Below are positions 51,746 to 62,298 of a stretch of 64,000 nucleotides of DNA, piece by piece. The DNA is from Ypsolopha sequella (taxonomy: Eukaryota; Arthropoda; Insecta; Lepidoptera; Ypsolophidae): the NCBI GenBank assembly GCA_934047225.1, contig OW203986.1, forward strand, positions 11,659,221 to 11,723,220, written 5' to 3'. The position numbers and the translations under genes were made by a program. The notes under the pieces were generated by a model that made no database searches, was not told the DNA's origin, and worked only from the letters and a program-made list of their open reading frames with translations. Numbering within the stretch: position 1 is the first letter of the stretch; each line of letters opens with the position of its first letter.

Positions 51746-52180
51746 CTTGGAAATTATAATAATAGCTTCATCACTATATAACTCCTGGAGGGATGACAGC
51801 ACATAACTCGAGGAGATCGCGGCAATCACTTTACCTATGGTGCTGATAGTAGTCATTAAATACACTTGAACTTCGTTTTGTGTCAACAGCGCTTTTGCAA
51901 GAACTACCCATATTTCAAAATTTAACCCGTCAACACTAAAAAATGTTAAATAAAATAAACTCCTAACAAAAAAATAGTAACCGACATCAATTATTCACTA
52001 AATTCCTACGATATAATAACATAAAAACCAATATTAGAGCGCCGACTTCTAGATAACATAATTTTTCAAAAAGAAAGAAGTCGGCAAAAGTGTTGTTTCG
52101 GTACCATCGATCGGTCATATACAATTATTTTTAAATTTTTAGTGAATGACTGATGTTATATTTGAAGTCGGTTACTAATA

Positions 52181-52330
52181 ATAATAATAATAATAAACAC
52201 TTTATTGCACACAAAAACACAGATAAATACAGATTTAAGAGAAATACAGGGCAAAGGCGGACTTACTTCAGAAAGAAATTTCTTCCAGTCAACCATAAAT
52301 GACAGAGATGAAGAAACATTTTACATTGGC
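52181..52330 (-). repeat. LINE 3' tail
   Basis: A (TAA)n microsatellite at 52179-52195 precedes acactttattgcacac; on the minus strand this is gtgtgcaataaagtgt plus a TTA tail, the usual shape of a LINE 3' end. Confidence 0.55.
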
Positions 52331-52334
52331 TTAT

Positions 52335-53330
52335 TGAAATTTAAAATGAGTGCATAATGGGTGATATAAATATGTATGTAACTATAATAAATATGGTAGT
52401 CAACATACACTACTAAAAGTATACCTAACGACCTACTATTTTTACTATTTTTACTTGTTACTATTTTTTGTTCATTTTATCTAGCAAGAAGTCAGCAGGC
52501 CACCGCTTTTGTTTCATGTTATGCACACTTGGGTATTTAAATGGTATATACTTTATATTCTAATTGTGTTGCTATGGTCCGTTTCGGTTTATGATTCACT
52601 AAATTTGCAACATTTAGCTGAAAAAGTCGCACATGGGCACTTCTAAGAGAGACGTAAAACAGTTTAAAAACATAATTATGATTTTCAGCATCTGTAAAAT
52701 TAGTTTTTAAATATATTTTTTGGATTGTAATCATTGATTTAGAATGTACGAGATTAACAATGTAGTAGAGAAAATGATACCAAAAATTACTATGACATTA
52801 CTATTACATTTACTATTTTACTTAATATTTTGGACAACCCTGCATATAACTACTAAATACAAAAAAGAAAATCAATACATACGTATGTTTTTACAGTAAT
52901 AAAAACTTTTTTTTTTGACCGTTTAATACGAGAAATTGGGCAAAATGTGGTTCAAAACATTCTAATGACAAAATCATATTTAACTGTGAAATGTGTAATT
53001 ATTTGGGTTTATTACTCCAACTGATGCCGGGCCCAGTGGGGCCTGAAATATATCTTGGAATCTATTGTTAATATCTTATAATAATTGTGTCTCATTTATA
53101 TATATTTACCTTTATAATAATATATCAAAAATAAAAGAAACAAGCTGATAAAAGCAATATAAATATAGTAGATGCTAGTGATTGTTGGCATTTAATTAAG
53201 TATAAAATTTATTTTTTCAACAACCACCACTATGAATCAACGAATTTTTTGAAGGGTAGACATGCTATTGTACTCAGATGTACATATATCGAATAAAAAG
53301 GCAGAGTCAGAGGTAATGTTTGATAGTATA
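52335..53330. other. Upstream sequence without gene
   Basis: AT-rich; no coding frame, no repeat ends recognised apart from an actgatgccgggccc phrase at 53020. Confidence 0.35.
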
Positions 53331-53334
53331 ATAC

Positions 53335-53420
53335 ATACTCGCCCAGATGAAGGCAGCCTAAATCTGCTGAAACTGGTCGGCTTTCCCGATCATAACACGT
53401 ATTGAGGTGAGCCGTTTTTA
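53335..53420. repeat. Possible Penelope-like terminal fragment
   Basis: ccagatgaaggcagcctaaatc and ctgaaactggtcggctttcc follow the same phrase order as other element ends in the window. Confidence 0.35.
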
Positions 53421-53819
53421 TATAAATCAGTATAATACTTACTATGAAATCTGTTACTTCAACTTTCGACTTACAACTTGCTATATTCTGATCCTTTACA
53501 TATACTTACTTATTGATCTAACTCCATCCCTAATTTCAAGGGTATTAAGCGACCCGTTAAGGTTATGGGATATTGGGTTGCCATAAAAGATTTCTAAAGC
53601 AGGTCAAATACAAATTGTTTTATTATAGGGGGGTCGAAAGTAACTTGAAATGGTTCACACTGATGGTGCATCGCCCTTTTTCCAAACTTGGCTAACACGC
53701 TACCGTGTGTCTAGAATATAAAACATGAATGCTGCCTCTGGTAAAATCATAATATGACTGTCATCAATTACATTAGGAATACCATTTTTGGGAAAATGGT
53801 AGATACATCAACAAATTTG

Positions 53820-54206
53820 ATTCAAATTCAATTCAAATAGTTTATTTTGCAAAGTAGGTTTATAAAATACACGTTTCACAAGTCAAAACTTAATCTTATA
53901 AAAGGGCCGAAATATATTTCAAGCTATAATTTTCTTTTATTTATTGTATATATTTCAAGTTATATTGTATAATTATAAATAAAAAGCTAATTAAGGCATA
54001 CTATATATATTTATCAAAGTAATCTTATAAAAAATATATATGTAATAAAATAATAAATGTACATGAACTAGATTAAAGGTTTATTTAATTTATGTAGCAA
54101 TATATATACGATTAAAATTATAGGTAAAATATATATTATACTCGTACAAGGTGAAATCCAATCAACCGCCCGAACCCACACCGGAGACCCGGCCAGGGAC
54201 CAGGAA
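53820..54206 (-). repeat. LINE 3' end, minus orientation
   Basis: From 54206 down to 53820 it matches 56707-56960 in reverse: ctggtccctggccgggtctc, gattggattt, then the tail aaataaactatttgaatttg. The copy contains about 100 extra bases between the two matched parts. Confidence 0.65.
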
Positions 54207-54234
54207 TAAGAGTAAATTTAGCTAACAGATCTAT

Positions 54235-54320
54235 TTGAAGTGTGTCAGGATCGTAGCAGATGAAAATTTGTAGTCTCTGCCTACCCCTCTGTGAGACAGG
54301 CGTGAGTATATGTTTGTAGA
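54235..54320 (+). repeat. LINE-family phrase
   Basis: gtgtcaggatcgtagcagatg ... ctacccctctgtgagacagg ... gtgagtatatg, the plus-strand form of the piece at 22640. Confidence 0.5.
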
Positions 54321-54576
54321 TTAAATAATTTAGATTTCTATTTTCTATATAAATAAATTATTTTGATTTATATGGTGAAAACCGTATCCAAATCTTTGAG
54401 TTGGGGTTTCTTAAGTAATTTTAGGTATCATTATTATTATGCTATTCTCAGTTAGAGGGAGCTGAGCAGTAACTATTTTGGTATAAAAAGTCAAAAAAAG
54501 ACAAGCGACTGAGGCACAGATTCAAAGGTTATATTCAGTGCAGGCGGAGCCGCAAGTAAAAGGCTAGTTACTAACT

Positions 54577-54796
54577 GTAAAGCCTGACCAGGAAAATACA
54601 AAACCTGCTCATTTGCTTTTATGATTTTTATTTTATAATTGCAACACTTTGACAGCACACACGAAAAAAGAACACCACACTTTGACAGCAATCGACATAA
54701 TGACGTTTTAAAGTTGAGGTTGCCAGTAGAAAAAATTAGTTAAAAAATTAATTCCGCAATATGGCGAGGTTTTTTATTTTCTTGGTCAGGCTTTAA
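54577..54796. mobile_element. 220-bp MITE
   Basis: The ends gtaaagcctgaccagg and cttggtcaggctttaa are inverted, continuing into aaaatac and the complementary tattttc. Non-coding. Confidence 0.7.
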
Positions 54797-55170
54797 AGCC
54801 CAAGCGAGTACTACATAACTGCCGGTAAAACAGCTTCTAACCAGAAAAAGGTAATAACGTATAGTACAATAAAAGGCAATTAACAGAAGACTTATGCTAT
54901 CCCAGTAGAGCCGTTCCTAATTTATCGTTTCCTAAATTTAAGCAATCTTTCCATCTTTTATTACATTGCCTTAAGGGGCTCCACAATGTTAAACATCAGT
55001 TTTGCATTAGATTTTGTTCCGTCAATGTACCTAGAGATGGTAAAAATAAAAAATAAAAATGGCGTGTTTTTTGACTCTAAGCAATTATTAATTACACTTT
55101 ATAAATAAACATACTTTCAATCTTCTTTTAATTATAATACTTTAAAAAAATTATCGGGCCACACGCAGTG

Positions 55171-55784
55171 TAGGGTTCCGTAGCTGCCCTACACAATATG
55201 CGGACTTCTTCTCCCAAGTATATTTTACAAGTTTGTCGACTAATACAGATCGCGCCAAACTTCTAGTCCTTTCGGAAGGTGCTCTTCCGAAGAACGGCGC
55301 ATACATTTTGTTCCTGCCAATGCGAATCGCCCCTTGTTTAGAGGGGACTAAGAGTTTGGCGCGATCTGTACTCGTTAACTTGTAAAGCCTACTTTCGTGA
55401 TTTTTTTTTTACATATCCGAAGACAACCGTTTAGCTGGCACTTGACTCTAAAAAAAAATTACACTTTAAAGCTTAATATTTCGCAAACGGATCCCTGAAT
55501 CGAAAAATGGTTTTCACACACCTCCAACATTTTTGAACGACCTATCTGACAACACCCCACATTATGATTCTATATGAGACAAAAAATAATCCCCGCTTTG
55601 GGTGTAGGGGAGGTACAATACAAAAAAAACAAGATTTTATTTTACCACTTTGGCGGCGTGATTAATATGTATACCCATGCCAAATTACAGCTTCCTAGTA
55701 CTAAGAGTCTCTGAGCTAAGCCACGGACAGACAGACAGATGGACATTGCGAAACTATAAGGGTTTTTTGCTCACTACGGAACCC
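55171..55784. mobile_element. 614-bp element with TAGGGTTCCGTAG termini
   Basis: tagggttccgtag at the left and ctacggaaccct at the right are inverted. This terminus is a frequent one in moth and butterfly MITEs. A gacagacagacagatgg run lies near the right end. It is itself interrupted by the palindrome at 55225-55390. Confidence 0.65.
55225..55390. mobile_element. Palindrome nested in the 55171 element
   Basis: ttacaagtttgtcgac and cagatcgcgccaaac pair with gtttggcgcgatctg and gttaacttgtaa. The inner zone ggtgctcttccgaag is a further small hairpin. Confidence 0.65.
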
Positions 55785-56109
55785 TAAAAAGCATGAATTT
55801 CACGAAAAAAGCGATTTAGTTTGCACATTTTAAAACTGATTGAAACGAAACAAACTAGAAAAAAACCATCTTTATTACATAAAGAAATTATGATTCTGAT
55901 TAGTACAGGATAGACAATAAAAAATTTGATGAAAATTAATACTGTGCAGCCCCTTAATAAATTTCCGGCTAATTTGGCAGCGTATTATTAAATTTTTGTA
56001 TCTAAAGGTAAACAACTTTAAAAATGTTGGGGAAATGGAGGCTGTTTAATGAAACCAAGGAAATTCTCTGCCCACAGATTGTGGTAAACATCGATAAACA
56101 ACTGACAGA

Positions 56110-56276
56110 CTCCTTAAGAGTGGTATTGCAGCCGAATTGTGTAATACCCGCCTTTTCCTAATTAATCGAAACAAAACACTTAGATTTAAAATTCAAGTTT
56201 ACTGTTTCGATTATTTAGAAAAAGGCGGGTTTTTCACAATCCGGCTGCGAAACCGCTCTTAAGAGGCTATGCGAAT
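56110..56276. mobile_element. 167-bp hairpin MITE
   Basis: cttaagagtggtattgcagcc pairs with ggctgcgaaaccgctcttaag. The inner arms are tacccgccttttcctaatta and its inverse. Confidence 0.7.
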
Positions 56277-56454
56277 TTTATTTTTGTCACTGTCACTCCA
56301 AGTGAAAAGTCGCGCAGTGCGAGAGGAGCGGATTAGGGGCAAAAGGGAAAAAAGTTGGTTTTATATTTTTATTAAAAAAACTAAAATAGCTGGCAAAATT
56401 TCAAATATCAAATCTCTAGATATTATTGAAACACACCTAATAAAATATGTTTGA

Positions 56455-57005
56455 GTTTTTTATATGGTTCCTATTCGTCAAAAGAGGAGAAAAATTGTGT
56501 TTGAAAACCTCATTTCAACAATTATTTCTATCGAGGAATATTTATCCAAACATGTTTTCCAATTTCAAAACCCTAGATTATATAGTCAAAATGCATATAC
56601 CAGAAATTTATTAAAATTTTCCGTGTATTTCATGAAATACACAGAAAAGACGTGGGATGGGTGTGTGCTTTCGCGCGTGGGTTGGGAACGAGCGATTCAA
56701 AAGTGCGGCTCCTGGTCCCTGGCCGGGTCTCCGGTGTGGGTTCGGGCGGCTGATTGGATTTTACCTTGTATAATATATATTTTACCTATCATTTTAATCG
56801 TAAATATATTGCTACATAAATTAAATAAACCTTTAATTTAGTTCATGTACATTTATTATTTTATTACATATATTTTCTTTATTAGATTAAATTTGACGTG
56901 TAAAAAGTGTATATATCTATACCTACTTTGCAAAATAAACTATTTGAATTTGAATTTGAATTAAGAAACACCCGTATTTTTTTCGCATATCGCCTTAATA
57001 ACTTG
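56455..57005. repeat. Dispersed repeat interrupted by a LINE
   Basis: 56455-56650 and 56966-57005 together are the inverse of 27855-28110. The LINE 3' end at 56651-56965 sits between them. Confidence 0.65.
56651..56965 (+). mobile_element. Truncated LINE 3' end inserted in an older repeat
   Basis: It begins tgggatgggtgtgtg, shares ctggccgggtctccggtgtg with the 54206 copy, and ends aaactatttgaatttgaatt, a short TTTGAA-type tail. The 5' truncation is typical of target-primed retrotransposition. Confidence 0.65.
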
Positions 57006-57539
57006 TAGAGATTATGTAGGCTTCAACAATTCGGACACCCTCCGGACAAATTTTCCATGTCAACGACCCGTTTACATTAATTAAAACTTAACCATAGCAC
57101 TAAAATATTCAGCCTGCAGACGCAAAATTACAATAATGTTAAATAAAATTACGTCTTGAACTAATCTTTATAATTTATGCAAGTTAAAAAGTATCTACCA
57201 TTATTCATGCAACAGCTGCTACGGAAAAGAAAGTTACAGCAAGCAAGATACCTATATCAAGCGTTTTTCAGTTGCTTCGAGAATTCTTGAAAAGAAACTG
57301 ATTATACTTTGTCACTTCCAGAAATTATTTAATCTGTTACTTGTTTTGGTACTATACGCAGAAATATTATGTATTTTATGATCGGAGAGAGCTCGGTCGA
57401 ACAGTATTTACGTGAAGTAGAAACTTTACTGTGAGTAAAGATATGGAAGGCAATATTTCAAGCCGGAGAAAATATGCGGCTTTAAAATTCAGTGGTTATA
57501 TTAGCATTGGGGTCGGATCACACTTTCCAGGCCAAGCTA

Positions 57540-57705
57540 TACTTTTCGACCAAGATGTAGGGTTTGTAGAGTTAGGGCTTGTAGAGTTAAGCCTTGTAAA
57601 GTTAAGGGCTTGGCTCTACATGAGATCTGATAACTTTTGTAACAGTGAAAGCGTTATGAGCTTGTGAGTCTTGGCGACCTAGTTGAAATGAAATCTTTCT
57701 GATGG
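57540..57705. repeat. Half-copy of the 35125 MITE
   Basis: gatgtagggtttgtagagtt, gagatctgataacttttg and gtgagtcttggcgacctagt match the right arm at 35380-35520. The left arm is absent. Confidence 0.65.
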
Positions 57706-57909
57706 GATTAATAATACTTTTTGTTTGTAGAGAACACGAAAAAAATCATTTACGAATTTCACAGAAAGGGTCAGCGAAGCTTGATACTGAGCATTTATCA
57801 AGTCTTCAGCATAAACGGACAAATCTTTTTTGGAAAAAGTTTTCATTTCATTTCAGAAACTCACAAAGTTAAGAAATAAAAAGAAAGCTTGCGAGCTTAC
57901 GAATTTCTC

Positions 57910-58139
57910 TATCCCTCTCCAAACATATCATAGCACATAACCTCCATAGCTTTTGAGAATAATCCTACCAATAACAAAGAGACGAAAATAAAAATGGAGT
58001 AAACCTTTTTGCAACCCAGGATCACGTAATACTCTTTTATGTGGCTTACCATATTACACAGCATATCCTTTAGCCTTTTATTAAGACTGTACATGAGCCT
58101 ATCTAGAGCATGAACAACGCCAGACTTTCGAGGATTCAA
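57910..58139 (-). other. Small ORF with one hydrophobic segment, doubtful
   Basis: A 76-codon frame opening MNPRKSGVVHALD with a hydrophobic run (IFIFVSLLLVGLF) near the C-terminus. No homologue, splice or promoter evidence. It stands outside recognised repeats. Confidence 0.18.
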
Positions 58140-59000
58140 AGAAATTCAGACTCTCCTTGTATTAAAAAATATATATTTGATTTATTGATCTTTTATCTAC
58201 GGATTCTACGTATAAACAACGTATTAAGATTGATACTTTTTCAAAAAAAAAATGTTTTCTGCCATTTTTTGTTGGTTTTCAAACGTTCGTTTCAAGAACG
58301 CGGTTAAGAGATCAACTTGATATTTTTTTTTTTATAAAATGTGTAATAGAAATATGAAGGGATTCTACTTAAATCCAATATTTTTTTTCCCTACAAAATA
58401 TTTCAGTATTAGCTGAAGACACAACAATTTGTTGTTTGGCTGCGTGATTACGCGTCCAAGAAAAAGAGGCCAATGATCCAACATATAATCGCCTCTATCA
58501 AAAGCAAATAAGGTCTTTGCCATTGGACTTATTGTGCTGGAGGGGTAATAAAAAAAGTTGCTAGGGTAAGCCATCCTCTTAACCGACCTTCTTTATGTTT
58601 ATATACGAGAAATACAAGTTTTGTTCGTAGTTTAATTTAGAAACCCTCTGAATGTGCTTCTCTACTTTTAGCCAGGACACATTAGTTCTGCCTATTGGCC
58701 TACGAGAGTATGCACGAATAAGTGAAGGTCAGGGCTAATAATGTTTCACTACGCAATTGTTTGCTACAAATAAAAAACTTATGGAGTGTTCAAAACATCA
58801 AAAACAATATCTTTTGGATAAGTCAATCAGTCTGATAGCGTATCAACTTATTGGATAAAGTTCTGGGCTGGCAACACATAAATTGACGCCCGTTACGCCA
58901 GATAACGATGGACCCGCCTTTTGTGATCTACTGAATGGTTGCGACGTGGTGGCGACATTGAAAGCCATACAAAAAATGAAACGTTACTGGTTAATTGGTT
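58140..59000. other. Upstream sequence without gene
   Basis: AT-rich; no coding or repeat signal recognised. Confidence 0.35.
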
Positions 59001-59002
59001 TC

Positions 59003-59455
59003 TTCTTGTCCTAATGTATAGATACCCAAATAATCATCAAGCTTATAAGATAAATCATATATCAGAAAACAATAATTTATTAAATCCAAATGTAACGGCA
59101 AAAAACAAATATGGATATTATCTCACCAAAGGTACAAAAGGCAGTGAGAATTTCTTTTTGTTCTAATGTATAGGTACCCAAATAATCATCAGGCTTATGA
59201 GATAAATCATATATCAGAACACCATAATTTATTAAATCCAAATGTAAAGGCACAAAACAAATATGGATATTATCTCAACAAAGGTACAAAAGGCAGTGAG
59301 AATTTCTTTTTGTTCTAATATATTGGTACCCAAATAATCATCAAGCTTATGAGATAAATCATATATCAGAACACAATAAATTTATTAAATCCAAATGTAA
59401 AGGCACAAAACAAATATGGATATTATCTCAACAAAGGTACAAAAGGCAGTGAGAA
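59003..59455. repeat. Tandem repeat, 152-bp period, three units
   Basis: tacccaaataatcatcaagc starts units at 59023, 59175 and 59327, exactly 152 apart. Each ends aaaggtacaaaaggcagtgagaa (written with a break: aaaggtacaaaa then ggcagtgagaa). Units 2 and 3 are more alike than either is to unit 1. Confidence 0.9.
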
Positions 59456-59849
59456 ACAAAGGATTTTCCAAGATAACTTTTCTAGTAAGTAAAAATTTAA
59501 CGAGACAAGGCTTCCCCTGAGAACAAACTGACACTAACATATGCAAGGCGTAATTTTCTAATGAACGCCTAGGTTTATGCGCTTTTAAATAAATTAAACT
59601 GAGACCTACATACTGCCTTCATACTCGTAGAACGTGGGAAACATACAGATGGCAAATTTATATACGAACTTGTGCAAGTGGAACTTACTCGTAAGTTCAA
59701 ATGGCAAGCCAGTCACAGACACACTGCCTAGGCTATCTTTTCTCGTTTATCTCTAGCTTTTTTAAAATAAACTTTAATCTTCGGATTCACAAAAGAACGT
59801 TAGGTACAAAACGGGAGCCATTTTACAAAATCCTCTATTCTTTATTGTA

Positions 59850-59985
59850 CACACAATAATTAAATAGGATTAATACTTGCGATTGTCGGCACTTGGTGAA
59901 ACTTGGATAAAAACATGATGAATAGATTCACCGACCGGTTTCGGTTTTACACCATCATCAAGGGTTTATAAAAGATAATTTGGAA
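59850..59985 (-). repeat. Penelope-like terminal fragment
   Basis: On the minus strand: ccttgatgatggtgtaaaa then ccgaaaccggtcggtgaat, the clearest terminal phrase in the window. No coding part is attached; 60040-60080 has an agagatttcttccagttc LINE-like phrase. Confidence 0.55.
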
Positions 59986-60299
59986 GTTATGCCGTGCAAT
60001 AAAATTTTCATTAAATATAATTATTTACAGTAAAAAACATGTTCTTATCTCTGAAAAGAGATTTCTTCCAGTTCAATCCTGTCGCTCATTATAGCTGGAT
60101 TATCAGTGTTACCGGCGAGGCCAGCCGAGGGCCGAGCCACGGTCCTGACACATATAAATAGTGAGCCCTCTGATTTGTATTGCAGTAAATGAAATCTTCG
60201 GCGGGGCTATAGAGAGGCGGAGCCACCCCGTTCCCAACCAAAATGGTATTCCGAAGCTTTGAAAATCTTGTAATGGTTATTGTGAAACTTAGAAGCATT

Positions 60300-62290
60300 C
60301 ATTTTTTGATTGATAGGTTGGCATCTTTGATTTTTTAAACTTCTTTTTTACTTTTTAAGACTCATATTGATATTATTTTCGCAAAAAAAATGGTGAGCTT
60401 CTTACCAAATTATCCTACTGTCAAAATTTCTGGATCCTTATTCTGTGTCTGTGTCTGTGGCTGTGCGATGATGAGTCTGTCACTCAGGACTTTTCTTTTA
60501 TGTACAGTCGATGAAGGAATATTGATTTAAAGCGGATTTTACTCAAAGAAAATTGAATATTATTTTTAGAAATTAGTAGAAATGCATTATTAAATGAGTA
60601 AATGTACATCGCCTTTGCGTTTTTTCCAACATTTTTATTTTAACTTACAGTTTGTCGGAAAGAAATCGCTATAAGCTATCGCTATAATATCGCCGCCAAT
60701 TGTAATCTTTTAGAAGTCTTATTTTATTAATTATGTACTTGGTGCATAATACAGTGTATTTGTTTTGTCTTGTCTTGTCAAAGACATTGGGAATTCATTA
60801 TAATATTATGTAAAATATCAACCCTGTAGTTTTACAGCATTAAGAGGCCTGGGGAGCAAGCCTAGTTCATACAAACGAAATACAAAAACCATTTGTAAAT
60901 CATAGACATTCTTAGGATAGTGTGTGTTTATTCTGATTGGATTACAAAATATCTAGGTTCCCAAATATATATTTTAAAAGGACACTGATTTAAAGACGAC
61001 ATATAATCAATTTAAAATTTCAATAGAAAGCTTATTTTTCTCATATTTTATGTTTAAGAGTATGACATAGCCAAAACAAAAACCAAATCCGGGCGTGGCT
61101 TATTCTATTTTACGATAGCGCGCGGGGGGAAATTCGTCCCGGTCTCTAAGCTCGCGTCACCATAGCAAAAATACGAATAGAGTGGACGAGGCAGGGTCAA
61201 AAGTAATACGTATTTTATTTTATCTAATTTATTGGTGTATTTCGATCACCGTCACACGGCATTGATCCTACTTGCTATCACGTCGGGACGTAAATTTATT
61301 ATGGTCGGCTAAAAGTGGTTTTTTGAGTGTTTGATTTATCAGTTGACCCTCGGAACATTTCAGACACTCCTTTAGAGATACATAATAATATCGTGACGGT
61401 TAATTGTCACCATTACCCATTCATTAAATATTTTTCACCCGTTGAGCTGGTTTTACACTTGCGGGAAAATAAATTGGACCAAAAATTTCTTTAGAAAAAA
61501 TTTTTACTAAAGTTGTTATTACAAAAAGTGGAAACTAACAAATATTCTCAGAAGGAATGCACCACGTCACTATCTATCTCACTGTAGCCTATATCAATTA
61601 TGCCTCTCTCATTCAACCACGTTTAACTGCGTTACTATCTCATTCCAACTCATTTTAAATAGCGTCACTATTTATCTCACTCTAACGCGTGTTAAATGGC
61701 ATTTCTAATGAACGTCAAATATTTTTACTGCCAGCCACTCTTTCATTCTAAATTCTAATTATTTAAAAAAATACGCAGCTTCTTTGGTAGGAAAATAGCA
61801 ATAACTTTTTTTTTCAAAAGTAATACACAGAAATTGCCAGATCATTTGAAAAACAATATTTGATGAGCCGTTATTTAAGACAATTTGCAAAACTAACATA
61901 GGACATTTTTTTTCAGGGTGTGGTATCGAACTAACCTAATTACAAAAAATTGCTCATAAATTGGGTTTTTATTTTTCTTCCTGATGTAACAGCATTTCAA
62001 GGTTTATTTTTGACTTTATCAATAGCATGACTATTCAGAGTTGCGCAACAAAAATTTTATTCTTAGAATTTAGAACTGGTTAGCTTTGACTCTCAAAAAT
62101 CTATTCGAATTTATAAAAGTACCATCAACTCGAAGACTATCTACTTTTTGCTGAGGTCATAATTTGATATTCTGGTCAGTTATGAGCTGGCCTACCAGCC
62201 TTCCAAGGGAAAGCGTTGACTTTTCGGACACCTGTTTACCCTTGGGATAAATCGCCAAGTGTTTAAAATATAGAAATTTATTTGTATTAT
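60300..62290. other. Upstream sequence with a CpG-bearing patch
   Basis: Mostly AT-rich. A CpG-richer patch at 61085-61310 (gatagcgcgcggggg, ctcgcgtcacc, cacgtcgggacg) could be a promoter or untranslated exon, perhaps of capt. Loose tandem repeats of a gcgtcactatctatctcac phrase occur at 61562-61700. Confidence 0.35.
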
Positions 62291-62298
62291 AGTTTGAA

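Larger units (their letters stand above)
50486..52170. mobile_element. Composite foldback element with hairpin ends
   Basis: The 160 bases beyond the left hairpin (50840-51000) are the inverse of 51785-51960 (shared tgggtagttcttgcaa, ctcgagttatgtgctgtc). The whole is thus a long inverted repeat whose two ends are each a hairpin. A LINE remnant fills the centre. Confidence 0.7.

Noticed and set aside
59003..59455. A CRISPR-like or protein-repeat interpretation of the 152-bp array.
   Set aside because: Units are contiguous without spacers, and the frame does not stay open across units.
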